Assembly: GCF_000812685.1 (NCBI RefSeq)
Contig: NZ_JWIF01000074.1
Span: forward strand, 186,001-250,000
Source of the DNA: Halocynthiibacter namhaensis
Lineage (GTDB): Bacteria > Pseudomonadota > Alphaproteobacteria > Rhodobacterales > Rhodobacteraceae
Direction of reading: 5' to 3'
DNA: 64,000 nt
Positions 1 through 9,311 of the stretch are shown here, one piece after another. The notes below the pieces were generated by a model that was not told where the DNA came from, ran no database searches, and saw only the letters and a list, made by a program, of their open reading frames with translations. The first letter of the stretch is position 1, and every line of letters begins with the position of its first letter. Both the position numbers and the translations under genes were made by a program.

Positions 1-1321
1 CAGTGAGCTCGCTCGCCATCAGAATCAATGGCCCATCGAGGGAAGCGACGGGGGCAGGGGGCTCTGCGTTCATAGCAGTATCTGCCGGGGGCTCTGGCGG
101 TGTCTGATCCATCGTTAGAGAGCCAGCTTCCAGCATGATATCTTCGATTTCGGGACTGTCGCTTAGATCGTCACCATCCTTAGAAACAAGGGGTTGATCC
201 GCGTTATCTTGCTGTGCGGGGGTGATGGTATCATCGGCTGTCGAGACCTGTTGCATAGCATCTAGCATCTCAGCATCGGCAGCTTCTTCGGTTGTGGTGA
301 GGTCTGCAGCATTGTCATCGGTCGAAGATTGAAACGGGTGATCGCCGTGCAGGGCGTCTGCCAATAGGGGGTCGGTGTGTTCGGTAATGGGGGCGTCAGA
401 ACCGAACTCTGTTGCGTGATCCGTGGCCTCGAACACTTGCGGGGCTTCGGGGGTTGCCAAATCCATCGGTGCCACGGCCTCTTCTTGACCGAGAACATAG
501 GGCGCAAGGGGGGGCTGTGTTTCGGTTTTCGTTACCTGAGGGTCTTCGGCGCGTTGGATGTCGCCCAGCACCAAGGGTGCGTCTTGTGCGGTCGGGGAAA
601 GATCCGCTGTCGGCGCCGTTGCGTTAGACAAGGTTTCATCGCTGGTGACGCGATCAAGTAACATTGTTGAATTCTGCGCGTCCTCGTCTGATCCGTCTGG
701 TTCCCATTCATTGTCTTGTTCCGCGATGGCGACTTCCATATGGGCCGCACGTTCTTCCAATCGCTGGAAGCTTGGAACGTCGCTGGGGGACACCGCATCT
801 TGAAATTCGGCGATGGGTTCATGCGCCAATTGATTGAAGTCCAGTTCGGTCGTGTTCTCGTCCGTTTCGTCGTCTTGGACGGGATCTGAAATCTCTTCCT
901 CTGGGGGGGAGATTTCAGCAATATCATTCAAATTCGTTGCTTCGGGCACAAGTTTGAGGATGGAAGCGGTCGAAGTGTCGGTCTCTGGTGCAGGCGATTC
1001 TGTCGCCGTTGCAGGGACTTCGAGGGGGCTTTCTGCCTGTTCGGTTGTCTCTTGAATGCGCAGGTCGGGCGAGAGCACAAAACGGGTGTTCCATGTGGTG
1101 TCAGCGGGGTCCGAAGGCGCGATTTCTGACGAGACTTCGGACCCAATATTTGGGGTTAAGCCATTTGTTTCATTGGCATTGTCAGCAGTATTGGTCGCAA
1201 CGCGGATGTTTGATGCAGGCTTAGGGGCTGATGCTGGAACAGTGAGAACTTCGTCGGACACAAGTCTACGAATGGAGGATAACACATCCTCGACTTCAGC
1301 TTTAGAGACGGGTTCTGACAT
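1..1321 (-). CDS. PopZ-like (DUF2497-type) acidic protein, 3' end beyond left edge
   Basis: An open frame of about 440 codons runs off the left edge without a stop. The ATG at 1321 follows an AGGAT ribosome site. Residues 9-24 hold a short amphipathic motif (EDVLSSIRRLVSDE) that resembles the N-terminal helix of PopZ/DUF2497 proteins (EEILASIRRIISED). The rest is very acidic and proline/threonine rich, with a small ordered motif near 77-89 (WNTRFVLSPDLRI) and a coiled-coil-like stretch near 186-205. PopZ is a polar scaffold that anchors the chromosome origin and recruits division regulators in alphaproteobacteria. Only the N-terminal resemblance is visible; the C-terminal oligomerisation region, which would decide the assignment, is outside the window. 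It is much longer than Caulobacter PopZ (177 aa). Confidence 0.7.
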   Translation of the reverse strand, partial: MSEPVSKAEVEDVLSSIRRLVSDEVLTVPASAPKPASNIRVATNTADNANETNGLTPNIGSEVSSEIAPSDPADTTWNTRFVLSPDLRIQETTEQAESPLEVPATATESPAPETDTSTASILKLVPEATNLNDIAEISPPEEEISDPVQDDETDENTTELDFNQLAHEPIAEFQDAVSPSDVPSFQRLEERAAHMEVAIAEQDNEWEPDGSDEDAQNSTMLLDRVTSDETLSNATAPTADLSPTAQDAPLVLGDIQRAEDPQVTKTETQPPLAPYVLGQEEAVAPMDLATPEAPQVFEATDHATEFGSDAPITEHTDPLLADALHGDHPFQSSTDDNAADLTTTEEAADAEMLDAMQQVSTADDTITPAQQDNADQPLVSKDGDDLSDSPEIEDIMLEAGSLTMDQTPPEPPADTAMNAEPPAPVASLDGPLILMASELT

Positions 1322-1542
1322 GGTCTGATCCTGTGGCAGCTTTGCGCGTTAAATACGCATCCTAAGAGGTCCCAATATAGACGTGGACCGGTTCTCACAC
1401 AACAGACAGGTAAAATTCTAAATGATGGGGGATATGTCGACTGGTTATGTCACAGGTGTGATGTCCTGGGCGCATAGATTGCCTGACATCGCGGTATTTC
1501 TGGTGGGGCCCAAAGGGGCCGCGCACCATGATTTAGGGGGGC

Positions 1543-2925
1543 TTAGTTGCCGCCGCCCGCAATAGAACGCAGCAGTGCATCAAGGCGTTCACCTTGTTCG
1601 CTGGTGGGGCGTGTCGGGGCGTTGGATACCGAATTATAGTAAGCTGCTGGATCGTAGGTTTGGACGCCGAGATTCAGGTGTTTAACGGTCAGCAAGCCCA
1701 TGGAAGACAGAAGGGAATAAGCGGCAACTTGCGCGTCGCTTTGTGCCGTCACCAGATTGGAACGCGCATCCAAAAGATCTTGTTCGGCGTTCAAAACATC
1801 AAGCGTTGTGCGTGCACCAAGGCGGGCTTCTTCCCGAATACCTTCCCAAGCCGCGCGAGAGGCACGGATCGCCTGATTAGAGGCGCGAATCTGAGCACCG
1901 GAAATCGCGAGGTTTGACCAAGCAACGCCAACATTTTGTTGAACGGATTGCCCGGCCAGCAAAACCCCGGCGCGGGCTGCGTCACGCTGGGCCATGGAGG
2001 CACGTTGCGCAGATTTCAGCTGACCACCTTGATAGATGGGGCCCGTGATGTCCAAGCCAACGGTCGCATTGTCACGAGAGTTTTCAATGACCGACCCGCT
2101 GGCGCGCGCGCTGACGGTTGGCAGCATCTGGCGTTCCGTCAGCATGAGGTTCAGCTCAGCCACGGTGACGTCACGTTGGGCGCGCTTCAGGTCTGGGTGG
2201 TTGTTTCGTGCAAGCGCCTGTGCGGCATCTATGTCGGATGCGGTGGACGGCGCGCGGGGTGGGGATGCCAAACTGTTGGGGTAATGACCGACGGCGGCGC
2301 GGTATTCTTCGCGGGCAACTTGTAGACCACCTTCGCGGGCGGCCAATGTTGCGCGGGCAGATGCCAAGCGGGCTTCGGCCAAGGAAACGTCGGTGCGGGT
2401 GATTTCACCAACTTCAAAACGATCACGTGCCGCGCGCAATTCTTGGGTGATCAAACGCACGTTGTTGTGGCTGAGGTTCACGAATTCCGCATCGCGGCGT
2501 ACGTTCATATAAGCTTGGACCGCGCGCAATAGAACTTGTTGCTCAACGCCGACAAGGGCTTCGCGGGTGGCAAGGACTGTTTCCTTCTGCGCTTCGATGG
2601 CCAGGCGGCCTCGGCCAAATTGATAAATTGGCAGAGTGAAGTTCAATGTTGCTGATTCAGTGAAAGGCGCGGTGTGAGACCCTTCCTGATATGTTGCTTG
2701 GCTGCGCAGCAGGTAGGTCACAGTTGGGCGCAAAGCCGCAACGGCTTGGGCGACATTTTCATCCGCAGCCCGAAGGACAGCACGGTTCTGTTGCAGCAAC
2801 CCGGATTCTTCATAGGCTGATACAAGCGCATCTGCCAATGTTTCTGCGTGGGCTGCTGCGCTGGAGAAGAAAAGGGAGGTCACCGTGAATGCGGTAATAG
2901 TGAGTTTGCGTAGCGGGAAGGTCAA
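1543..2925 (-). CDS. tolC: TolC family outer-membrane efflux protein
   Basis: 460 residues. TolC forms the outer-membrane exit duct of tripartite efflux pumps and type I secretion systems. The start chosen is a TTG at 2925, seven bases after AGGAG; the longer frame to 3021 has no good ribosome site and would bury the signal peptide. The N-terminus then reads as a clean signal peptide (basic LRK, hydrophobic core, cleavage after AAAHA). The mature part shows the two repeated TolC halves, including the ALxxNHPDLKRAQRDVTVAE and LDVLNAEQDLLDARSNLVTAQ patterns. It lies 110 bases downstream of the isoaspartyl-methyltransferase-like gene on the same strand, a pairing common in the Roseobacter group. 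Confidence 0.93.
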   Translation of the reverse strand: MTFPLRKLTITAFTVTSLFFSSAAAHAETLADALVSAYEESGLLQQNRAVLRAADENVAQAVAALRPTVTYLLRSQATYQEGSHTAPFTESATLNFTLPIYQFGRGRLAIEAQKETVLATREALVGVEQQVLLRAVQAYMNVRRDAEFVNLSHNNVRLITQELRAARDRFEVGEITRTDVSLAEARLASARATLAAREGGLQVAREEYRAAVGHYPNSLASPPRAPSTASDIDAAQALARNNHPDLKRAQRDVTVAELNLMLTERQMLPTVSARASGSVIENSRDNATVGLDITGPIYQGGQLKSAQRASMAQRDAARAGVLLAGQSVQQNVGVAWSNLAISGAQIRASNQAIRASRAAWEGIREEARLGARTTLDVLNAEQDLLDARSNLVTAQSDAQVAAYSLLSSMGLLTVKHLNLGVQTYDPAAYYNSVSNAPTRPTSEQGERLDALLRSIAGGGN

Positions 2926-3035
2926 TTCCTGTCTCCTGTACCAATTATGCGGTCTGCATCTGTATGAAACGCAGACCGTGCCAATTTCTGTCGCAGGGGT
3001 AAAGGGCACAGAAGTGCACATCCTGATCTGCGTAT

Positions 3036-3701
3036 TTATAGAGCGAAGGCGGCCTCTGTTTCAAAACCAGGCAAAATTGGTGCAGTCGCATTAAATGAAT
3101 CGCGCCATGTGATTCTACCATCGGCCTTATGGCCCACACGCATGGTTCCAAGGGCACCCTGCATAAAGATCGCCCCGATCCGGCCACCTTCGGCCAATTG
3201 ATCGGAAATCGCGGCGGGCAATTGTGCAATGCCACCTTCGATTAGGATGACATCGTAAGGGCCGTGCTTGGGCGCACCTTCCGTCAATGCACCGGCAATC
3301 ACCGCTGCTGTATCGGCACCTGCGGAGCTTAACATCGACTGGGCTTCGTCAGCCATGCCGTCAAGTTCTTCAACCGCAACCACCGCGTCACACAGACGAG
3401 ATAGAACTGCGGCGGAATAACCCAGGCCGCAGCCCAAGTTTAAGACCAGCTCAGTGGGCTGAATATTGAGGGCGTCCAACATTTTGGCAAATGTGCGTGG
3501 CTCGGTCACAACGCGACCAGGGGCCAGAACGACTTCGCGATCGGCATAGGCCGCGTCACGTTGGGCCTCGGGGACATAGTTTTCACGCTCAACCTTCAAC
3601 ATCGCATCGATGATGGGGAATTTGGTGACATCGGATGGACGCACCTGCGTGTCGACCATCATTGTGCGGCGGGTAGAATAATCTGACACAACTAAACTCA
3701 T
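3036..3701 (-). CDS. Protein-L-isoaspartate O-methyltransferase family protein
   Basis: 221 residues from the ATG at 3701; an upstream in-frame extension to 3776 looks non-coding. Family members transfer a methyl group from S-adenosylmethionine to isoaspartyl residues of damaged proteins. The SAM-binding motif LNLGCGLGYSAAVLSRL sits in mid protein, with the acidic VVAVEELD strand after it and YDVILIEGG as the next strand. The N-terminal RRTMMVDTQVRPSDV segment is characteristic of the alphaproteobacterial branch. This branch is shorter and divergent from classical Pcm, so activity on isoaspartate is inferred, not shown. It precedes tolC on the same strand. Confidence 0.85.
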   Translation of the reverse strand: MSLVVSDYSTRRTMMVDTQVRPSDVTKFPIIDAMLKVERENYVPEAQRDAAYADREVVLAPGRVVTEPRTFAKMLDALNIQPTELVLNLGCGLGYSAAVLSRLCDAVVAVEELDGMADEAQSMLSSAGADTAAVIAGALTEGAPKHGPYDVILIEGGIAQLPAAISDQLAEGGRIGAIFMQGALGTMRVGHKADGRITWRDSFNATAPILPGFETEAAFAL

Positions 3702-3824
3702 TCGTTTGGTTTCGTTGATCTTGTCATGCCACAGATGAGACGCAGGGGCAATACACCGATCGATCAGGGGCGGCATTCCTGCCGAAGGTTTAATCTAGCG
3801 TTGATAGAAGAGGGCGAGAACGAC

Positions 3825-3850
3825 AAAACGCGCCCAAAGTCAGGCGCGTT
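3825..3850 (-). terminator. Intrinsic terminator after the DUF6280 gene
   Basis: The arms AACGCGCC (3827-3834) and GGCGCGTT (3843-3850) pair perfectly. Read on the minus strand the stem is followed by TTTT. It lies 35 bases after the stop of the DUF6280 gene and separates it from the methyltransferase gene. Confidence 0.75.
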
Positions 3851-3884
3851 TCGTAAAATTGTGACATTAGGTGGTTAAACCTGT

Positions 3885-4199
3885 TTATGCAGCTTCCGCT
3901 TGTTGGTTGCGGCGTTCGCTTTCTTCACGAGAAAGGGCCACAGATGTGCGAACACCTTTGTCAACGAATTCCATCAACCCACCAACAACGCGTTCGTTGG
4001 GATCGATGCCAGCGCAAGATAGAACTTCGCGGCCGTCACGTGAACGCGCCCAACGTGCGATTTGCTCGGGGCCGTTTCCATATTTTTTATCGTCGGCAAT
4101 CGCATCATCTAATGCGGCCAGGACGACAGCGGCAAAAAGCTTTTTAGCTCGGTTGCCTTGTTCATTGTTAAACGCTGAACCATCAACAAAATCTAGCAT
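3885..4199 (-). CDS. DUF6280 family protein
   Basis: 104 residues, start ATG 4199 preceded by a purine-rich AGAAAGAGAA stretch. The sequence is close to what I recall as a very conserved small Rhodobacterales family of unknown function: a helical N-terminus (RAKKLFAAVVLAALDDAIADDKKYGNG), a central RWARSRDGREVLSCAGIDPNERVV block and a charged C-terminal helix. No membrane segment, no catalytic motif. It is divergently transcribed from efp, with about 230 bases between the start codons, so the two may share regulation. Confidence 0.85.
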   Translation of the reverse strand: MLDFVDGSAFNNEQGNRAKKLFAAVVLAALDDAIADDKKYGNGPEQIARWARSRDGREVLSCAGIDPNERVVGGLMEFVDKGVRTSVALSREESERRNQQAEAA

Positions 4200-4347
4200 C
4201 TCGCGTTCTCTTTCTTTTTTGCTCTTGTGCTTTGAAGCGTGACGTTCAATATGCACTACTCTGAACGATTCGGCCTTGCCATATTTGTATACCTGCCATG
4301 CGTATGGTGCATAGCTAAACAAAACCCTAACGCTCAGGAACCTCACC

Positions 4348-4376
4348 TTGTCAGCTTGGCGTGTTGAATATATAGG
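4348..4376 (+). promoter_or_regulatory. Candidate sigma-70 promoter for efp
   Basis: TTGTCA (4348-4353) and TATAGG (4371-4376) are spaced by 17 bases, and the -10 box ends about 50 bases before the efp start codon. Matches are 5/6 and 4/6 to consensus; prediction by eye only. Confidence 0.4.
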
Positions 4377-4428
4377 TTCAAACCAGCTTCGATCAAGATT
4401 TATCAAGAAATTACCCAGGAACACACGC

Positions 4429-4992
4429 ATGCCTAAGATCAATGGAAATGAAATTCGCCCCGGCAATGTGCTGGAACATAACGATGGTCTTTGGGCGGCT
4501 GTGAAGGTCGACCATGTGAAACCTGGCAAGGGTGGTGCGTTTGCTCAGGTGGAAATGAAGAACCTGCGCAACGGGTCCAAATTGAACGAACGGTTCCGGT
4601 CTGCGGATAAAGTAGAACGCGTGCGCCTTGAGCAAAAAGACCAGACGTTCCTTTATGAAAACGATGGAATGTTGGTGTTCATGGACACGGAAACCTATGA
4701 CCAGATTGAATTGCCGTCTGATATCCTAGGCGATCGCCGCCCATTCCTTCAAGACGGCATGACAGCTGTGATCGAATACCACGAAGATGAGGCCCTATCC
4801 GCATCATTGCCGCAGAAAGTGACTTGCAAGGTCGTTGAGACAGAGCCTGTGATCAAAGGCCAAACCGCGGCCAACAGCTTTAAGCCTGCGATCTTGGACA
4901 ATGGTGTGAAAGTCATGGTGCCACCTTTTGTTGGCCAAGACGAAGACATCGTCGTGAACACGGAAACCATGGAATATTCAGAACGCGCCTAA
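4429..4992 (+). CDS. efp: Translation elongation factor P
   Basis: 187 residues, the usual EF-P length. EF-P binds ribosomes stalled on polyproline stretches and stimulates peptide-bond formation. The start is the ATG at 4429, eight bases after AGGA; an in-frame extension to 4348 overlaps the promoter and is rejected. The three beta-barrel domains are recognisable, with the modification-site loop KPGKGGAF placing lysine 34 at the tip, the residue modified by EpmA/EpmB in enterobacteria. Whether the modification enzymes exist here cannot be seen. A strong terminator follows directly. Confidence 0.97.
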   Translation: MPKINGNEIRPGNVLEHNDGLWAAVKVDHVKPGKGGAFAQVEMKNLRNGSKLNERFRSADKVERVRLEQKDQTFLYENDGMLVFMDTETYDQIELPSDILGDRRPFLQDGMTAVIEYHEDEALSASLPQKVTCKVVETEPVIKGQTAANSFKPAILDNGVKVMVPPFVGQDEDIVVNTETMEYSERA

Positions 4993-5015
4993 ACCACATC
5001 GTGTTCTCGTTTTTG

Positions 5016-5043
5016 AAAAGCGCCCTTTGGGGCGCTTTTTTTG
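5016..5043 (+). terminator. Intrinsic terminator of efp
   Basis: AAAAGCGCCC, loop TTT, then GGGCGCTTTT followed by a run of T residues, 24 bases after the efp stop. The left-hand A run would let it act also for the converging lipoprotein gene. Confidence 0.9.
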
Positions 5044-5080
5044 ATGGAAGACCGATTTTCGTGACCACCCTGTTGGTGGA

Positions 5081-5719
5081 TTAGGGAAGTGTTACGCCCT
5101 GATAGCTGTTGCCATAGCGCTGCTTTTCCGATGCTTCGGCGACGCCCAGGGCTTCTTCCAAACGTTCGGTCCCAAGTGTCGTAAAGTGTCGCTGCCCGTT
5201 GGCATCAGATACCGTAAGCTGGATTTCACCCGCACGCAGGAGATCTTCCCAGTCTGCGCGCTTGAATACGACCCGGGCTGTGCAGCGTTCATCATTGCAG
5301 TATTCATAGTCGACATTGAGGTTTACCCCTGATGCGGTGCTGATCGTCACACCGTCAGCAGTGTGATAGCTTTTGCGAAAGCTCATAGCCAAGGCGCGGT
5401 GATGGGGTGGGGCATCAAATATTCTTGCGACTTGGGCGCGTAAGAAGTGACCTTTGGATCTTTCGTCTACCCGGGCGGTGGCCCAGCATCCCTTCGTCGC
5501 GTCCTTGCAAAGCACGGACCAATATCCGTGCCTGCTGATGTAGCGAAACCCCGGGCCGACGGCGTCTTGCCAGCTTTGCGGGAGGCGTTCACTTTGTGTG
5601 CTGGAAAATTCTGGCTCTGTATTGACGTGCTGTACGGGTCGATCTGATGGGGTGGGTTGATTTTGCTGACAGGCCGCAAGAAAAAGTGCCCCTGTCAGTA
5701 ATGCTGTAATTTTCCACAT
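5081..5719 (-). CDS. Putative lipoprotein, IalB-like (invasion-associated locus B fold)
   Basis: 212 residues. The N-terminus is a lipoprotein signal peptide (LLTGALFLAAC, lipid-modified cysteine 17), so the protein should be anchored in the envelope. The body resembles IalB-family proteins: a WSVLC strand followed by CWATARV, a middle strand region with CNDERCTARVVF, and the LLRAGEIQLTVSDANGQ end pattern. Four cysteines in two close pairs could form disulfides in the periplasm. IalB was named from Bartonella invasion of red cells, but the family is widespread in free-living alphaproteobacteria and its biochemical role is unknown. Assignment rests on pattern resemblance only. Confidence 0.65.
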   Translation of the reverse strand: MWKITALLTGALFLAACQQNQPTPSDRPVQHVNTEPEFSSTQSERLPQSWQDAVGPGFRYISRHGYWSVLCKDATKGCWATARVDERSKGHFLRAQVARIFDAPPHHRALAMSFRKSYHTADGVTISTASGVNLNVDYEYCNDERCTARVVFKRADWEDLLRAGEIQLTVSDANGQRHFTTLGTERLEEALGVAEASEKQRYGNSYQGVTLP

Positions 5720-5813
5720 GGAATGACCCTTTATATGCTAGCCTTAGAACTGTGTGAGCAAAGCAAAAGCGGCTTTCTCATGTGAAGCAGTTTGCTTTTG
5801 CCAATGCGCCGCG

Positions 5814-6584
5814 TCAAGCGTTGGATTGCTTGGATAATGTGACTTTCGCGGCGCCTGCGACCATACCGTCTTTGGCACGGTCAAAACGCAGATAGGCAAT
5901 CGCCTGATCGCCTGCGCGGCTGTGAAGCGTGCCAACAGCCTTGCCATCCAATGTGATAGCTGTGCCGGGAGGGGCGTCGCCTTCAACCGTGACATGGGCC
6001 AATCCTTTGCGCAATTCGGTTTTGTATTTCATGCGGGCAACGATTTCTTGTCCGATAAAGCACCCTTTTTTGAAATCAACGCCGTTCAGACGTTCAAACC
6101 CGGCTTCTAAGATATAGGTGTCAGGCGTGAGCTCTTCTCCGGTTTGGGGGATAAGATGTTCCACATATAGGGCGGTGTTGTCCGGGGCGGTTTCAAGATC
6201 TGTTGGATCACCATAGGCGCGCCAACCCAATGCTGTGTGGCGCGGGTCAATGTCGGCGGTTTCCGGGGGGGAATCATAGCCAATGATCACCGACAGGGGG
6301 CTGGTTGTGAACTGCACATCAGCGCGTAAGCGATACATCGTCAGACGTTGTAGCAGCATATCGGCATGGGTTTCGGCGACATCCAGAAGTAGGGAATCTG
6401 GCTGGGGTTTGATGAAGAAATCCGCAAGATACTTGCCTTGAGGTGTCAGCAATGCAGCATAGATCAAACGGGTGTCGCTTGGGCCGTCTGGAATGGTATT
6501 GGTGATCAAACCTTGCAGGAAGCCAACCCGTTCAGAACCAGTGATCGTGATGACGCGTCTGCCGGGGAGATGGAATTTGTTCAT
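5814..6584 (-). CDS. ygfZ: YgfZ/CAF17-type folate-binding Fe-S assembly protein
   Basis: 256 residues; ATG 6584 follows AGGACAG. YgfZ (COG0354) is a tetrahydrofolate-dependent protein that supports maturation of certain Fe-S enzymes such as MiaB, and is related to the T protein of glycine cleavage. The diagnostic motif KGCFIGQE is present at 173-180, with the reactive cysteine 175. The N-terminal RVGFLQGLITN and the LLTPQGKYLADFFI segments match the folate-binding fold. It stands alone, divergent from the glycosyltransferase gene. Confidence 0.92.
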   Translation of the reverse strand: MNKFHLPGRRVITITGSERVGFLQGLITNTIPDGPSDTRLIYAALLTPQGKYLADFFIKPQPDSLLLDVAETHADMLLQRLTMYRLRADVQFTTSPLSVIIGYDSPPETADIDPRHTALGWRAYGDPTDLETAPDNTALYVEHLIPQTGEELTPDTYILEAGFERLNGVDFKKGCFIGQEIVARMKYKTELRKGLAHVTVEGDAPPGTAITLDGKAVGTLHSRAGDQAIAYLRFDRAKDGMVAGAAKVTLSKQSNA

Positions 6585-6638
6585 AACTCTGTCCTATTGT
6601 GCGGTCTCTAGGATATAAGACTTTTATATGGAAAGAAA

Positions 6639-7355
6639 ATGATGCGTGCACCTGTTTCTGTTGTAATTCCCACGTTGAATGCCCGTGAAGCCTTGCCCGG
6701 TTGCCTTGCCGCCTTGCAAGAGGGGCTGGATGCTGGCCTGATCCGCGAGATTATCGTGTCTGATGGGCGATCTTGTGACGAAACGCTTGATATCGTGGCT
6801 GCGGCGGGGATCACTGCGGTGACTGGACCGCCAGGGCGTGGTGGGCAATTGAAACGGGGGGGCAGTCAGGCGCGGGGGTCTTGGTTGTTGTTTTTGCATG
6901 CGGACAGCTGGCTTGCCGCTGGATGGACCCAAGAGGTGCTGGATCATATTGGGGCGCACCAGGGCCCCGCAGCATTTTCATTGGCATTTCGACAATCAAC
7001 CACATGGGGAACCACGGCAGAACCCAGTGGTCTGAGGGCAAAGATTGTTGCGGGGTGGGCGAACCTGAGAAGCCGCAAGTTTGGTTTGCCTTACGGAGAT
7101 CAAGGGCTATTGGTGCCACACCCGCTGTATCGCGAAGTCGAGGGGTATGACGACATCCCATTGATGGAAGATGTCGCGATTGCACGACGTTTGAAGCCGA
7201 TACGACTGTTGGACACACGGATTTTCACCAGCGAAGACAAGTACAGCCGCGAAGGCTGGTTTCGGCGTGGGGCCAAAAACCTAACCCTGTTGATGCGATA
7301 TTTCCTTGGCGCATCGCCGGATATCCTGGCCGAAGCCTATAATCGGAGGCGATAG
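6639..7355 (+). CDS. Family 2 glycosyltransferase (TIGR04283-like)
   Basis: 238 residues. A GT-A type glycosyltransferase: VVIPTLNARE at the N-terminus, then EIIVSDGRSCDET as the nucleotide-sugar site, GRGGQLKRG, and LLFLHADSWL carrying the metal-binding region. The combination GRGGQ, FLHAD and YGDQGLLV resembles the small TIGR04283 group annotated as arsenosugar-biosynthesis-type transferases. The acceptor is unknown and no arsenic gene is nearby, so the arsenosugar role should not be assumed. Two ATG codons in tandem (6639, 6642) are both possible. It converges with the ABC exporter gene; the stops are one base apart. Confidence 0.85.
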   Translation: MMRAPVSVVIPTLNAREALPGCLAALQEGLDAGLIREIIVSDGRSCDETLDIVAAAGITAVTGPPGRGGQLKRGGSQARGSWLLFLHADSWLAAGWTQEVLDHIGAHQGPAAFSLAFRQSTTWGTTAEPSGLRAKIVAGWANLRSRKFGLPYGDQGLLVPHPLYREVEGYDDIPLMEDVAIARRLKPIRLLDTRIFTSEDKYSREGWFRRGAKNLTLLMRYFLGASPDILAEAYNRRR

Positions 7356-7356
7356 A

Positions 7357-9153
7357 TCAGGTCGCAGGTGACTTTGATTGCAGCGCCCAAAGCCCGGCGT
7401 AAATGCCATCTTTTGCCAGAAGGTCATCGTGGCTGCCTTCTTCCGCGACGCGCCCTTGATCCAGCACGATGATCTTATCCGCATTGCGAATGGTCGACAG
7501 GCGGTGGGCGATAACCAAAGTCGTGCGCCCCTCTGATAGGGCTTCGATCGCGGCTTGAACCACCGCTTCTGATTTTGTGTCGAGGGCCGATGTCGCCTCG
7601 TCTAGCAATAAGACACGGGCGTCGCGTAGCAAGGCGCGGGCGATTGCGATGCGTTGGCGTTGACCGCCGGACAGATTGGCACCGCGTGGGCCCGCTGGGC
7701 TGTCCAACCCGTCGGGCAGGCTGTTGACAAAATCCGCCACATTGGCGGCCTCCAGAGCTTTTTGCAGATGTGTATTGTCCACATTCGCAATGCCGGGCAT
7801 GACGTTTTCGCGTAGGGTTTCGTCAAACAGCAGCGCGTCTTGCGCCACGGAAGAGAACTGTGCGCGTAGATCATCCAAGGACAATTGCGAAATATCCGTG
7901 CCACCCAATGTCACATGGCCAGATGTGGGATCTGTCATACGGGTGAGAACGTTGAAGACCGTGCTTTTACCCGCGCCGGACGTGCCGACGAACGCAGTGG
8001 TTTTCCCGGCCTCGGCAACGCAATTCAGACCACGCAGGGCAGGGATGTTTCCATAGTCAAGTTTGACATCGTTGAATTTGACTTCAGTTCCAGCGTCGGC
8101 ACGCAATGCTGTGGGCGCGCTGGGCGAAGTGATGGTCGGTTTGGTGTCAAACAACCGATAGAGACGCTCAAGGCTGGCGGCGGCGATTTGCCAGGTGCCA
8201 GCCGCCGCGCCCAACCGGCGCAAGGGTTGAAACGTCAGCGACATGGCAGTGAAAAAGGTCATAAATTGGCCAACAGATTTCTCGCCGGAAATGATTTCTT
8301 GGCCGCCAACGATCAAGACAGCAAAAAAGCCAAGCCCGGTGATGAAGTCAATCATGGTGGGAGTAGTGGCTTGACCCGCAGCGGTTTTCACCTCGGCCTT
8401 GACGATGCGGTCAATGATGCTGCGAAACTGCGAAACCTGATAGGTCTCCATCTGGTTCAGCTTGATGGCGTGAATGCCATGGAAGATCTCGTCCAGACGG
8501 GTGGATCGCTTGCCTGCTTCTTCGCGCAAATGTTTGGTCTTGCGACGAATGTACCGTTGAAGGGCTGCGGTTGGTAAAATCAGCAAAGGTACAGCGATCA
8601 CCGCGAAAAATGTCCAAACGGGATCGGTGATGATGGCCACGAAAAACAAGCCAAACAGCGAGAAGAAATCACGACCAATGCCTTGGATGACAACACGCCA
8701 AACGCTTTGAACTTGAACCGTATCCCCTTGAATACGTTCCATAAGTGATCCAGGTGGGTTCTTATGAAAGAACTGACTGTCAAGCGATAGGATATGGCGA
8801 AGCAGATCAACTTGCATGTCGGTGGATGACCGCATGGAGATTGACGCCAGCATGGTTTTGCTGATCAGTTCTGCGATGCCGCGCACGACAAACAGCCCCA
8901 AGATTACGCCGCCAATCCACCAGGTCGCCCCGGCATCACCGCCCACAAATACATTGTCAAACATAGGTTCAAGCATTTTGGCCAAGACCGCCAGAGATCC
9001 ACCATTGATGATCATCAAAATCGCAACCACGGCCAAGGGAAGTTTGTGATGACGCAGATAATCGGTCCACAGCCGGGCAAATAGGGTGCGCGACGTGTAT
9101 TCGATTTCGGGGTTTGTTGGGGTCGTTGTATTAGGGGAGGCGGTTTTGGTCAC
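7357..9153 (-). CDS. MsbA-type ABC exporter (fused membrane and ATPase domains)
   Basis: 598 residues beginning with GTG at 9153, six bases after AGGAT. Residues to about 330 form six membrane helices, the rest one ATP-binding domain. Walker A GTSGAGKST, the LSGGQ signature, Walker B VLLLDEATSALD and the H-loop AHR are all intact. Half-transporters of this type flip lipids (including lipid A-core in MsbA) or export hydrophobic compounds as homodimers in the inner membrane. The substrate cannot be read from sequence. No lipid A gene adjoins it, so msbA is not assigned. Confidence 0.93.
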   Translation of the reverse strand: MTKTASPNTTTPTNPEIEYTSRTLFARLWTDYLRHHKLPLAVVAILMIINGGSLAVLAKMLEPMFDNVFVGGDAGATWWIGGVILGLFVVRGIAELISKTMLASISMRSSTDMQVDLLRHILSLDSQFFHKNPPGSLMERIQGDTVQVQSVWRVVIQGIGRDFFSLFGLFFVAIITDPVWTFFAVIAVPLLILPTAALQRYIRRKTKHLREEAGKRSTRLDEIFHGIHAIKLNQMETYQVSQFRSIIDRIVKAEVKTAAGQATTPTMIDFITGLGFFAVLIVGGQEIISGEKSVGQFMTFFTAMSLTFQPLRRLGAAAGTWQIAAASLERLYRLFDTKPTITSPSAPTALRADAGTEVKFNDVKLDYGNIPALRGLNCVAEAGKTTAFVGTSGAGKSTVFNVLTRMTDPTSGHVTLGGTDISQLSLDDLRAQFSSVAQDALLFDETLRENVMPGIANVDNTHLQKALEAANVADFVNSLPDGLDSPAGPRGANLSGGQRQRIAIARALLRDARVLLLDEATSALDTKSEAVVQAAIEALSEGRTTLVIAHRLSTIRNADKIIVLDQGRVAEEGSHDDLLAKDGIYAGLWALQSKSPAT

Positions 9154-9311
9154 GGTCTATCCTGTCTCGTGCAGTGCTTCAGATGTAACGGCTCTGGCGC
9201 AGGGGTGCAAGAACACTGAAATGCATCCGCCTGTTTCGGCAAAGATAGTTTGATTGACGCGATAGCTTTCGCGCCGTAGCTTTTTCCCAACCAGAGATCG
9301 TAGGGCTTTTC

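Noticed and set aside
2926-3021. N-terminal extension of TolC to an ATG at 3021
   Set aside because: Would put 32 extra residues before a clean signal peptide; the TTG at 2925 has AGGAG seven bases upstream.
4348-4428. N-terminal extension of EF-P in frame
   Set aside because: Overlaps the promoter and would precede the strictly conserved EF-P start; the ATG at 4429 has a good ribosome site.
6639-7355. Arsenosugar biosynthesis role for the glycosyltransferase
   Set aside because: Family resemblance only; no arsenic methylation or radical SAM gene in the neighbourhood.
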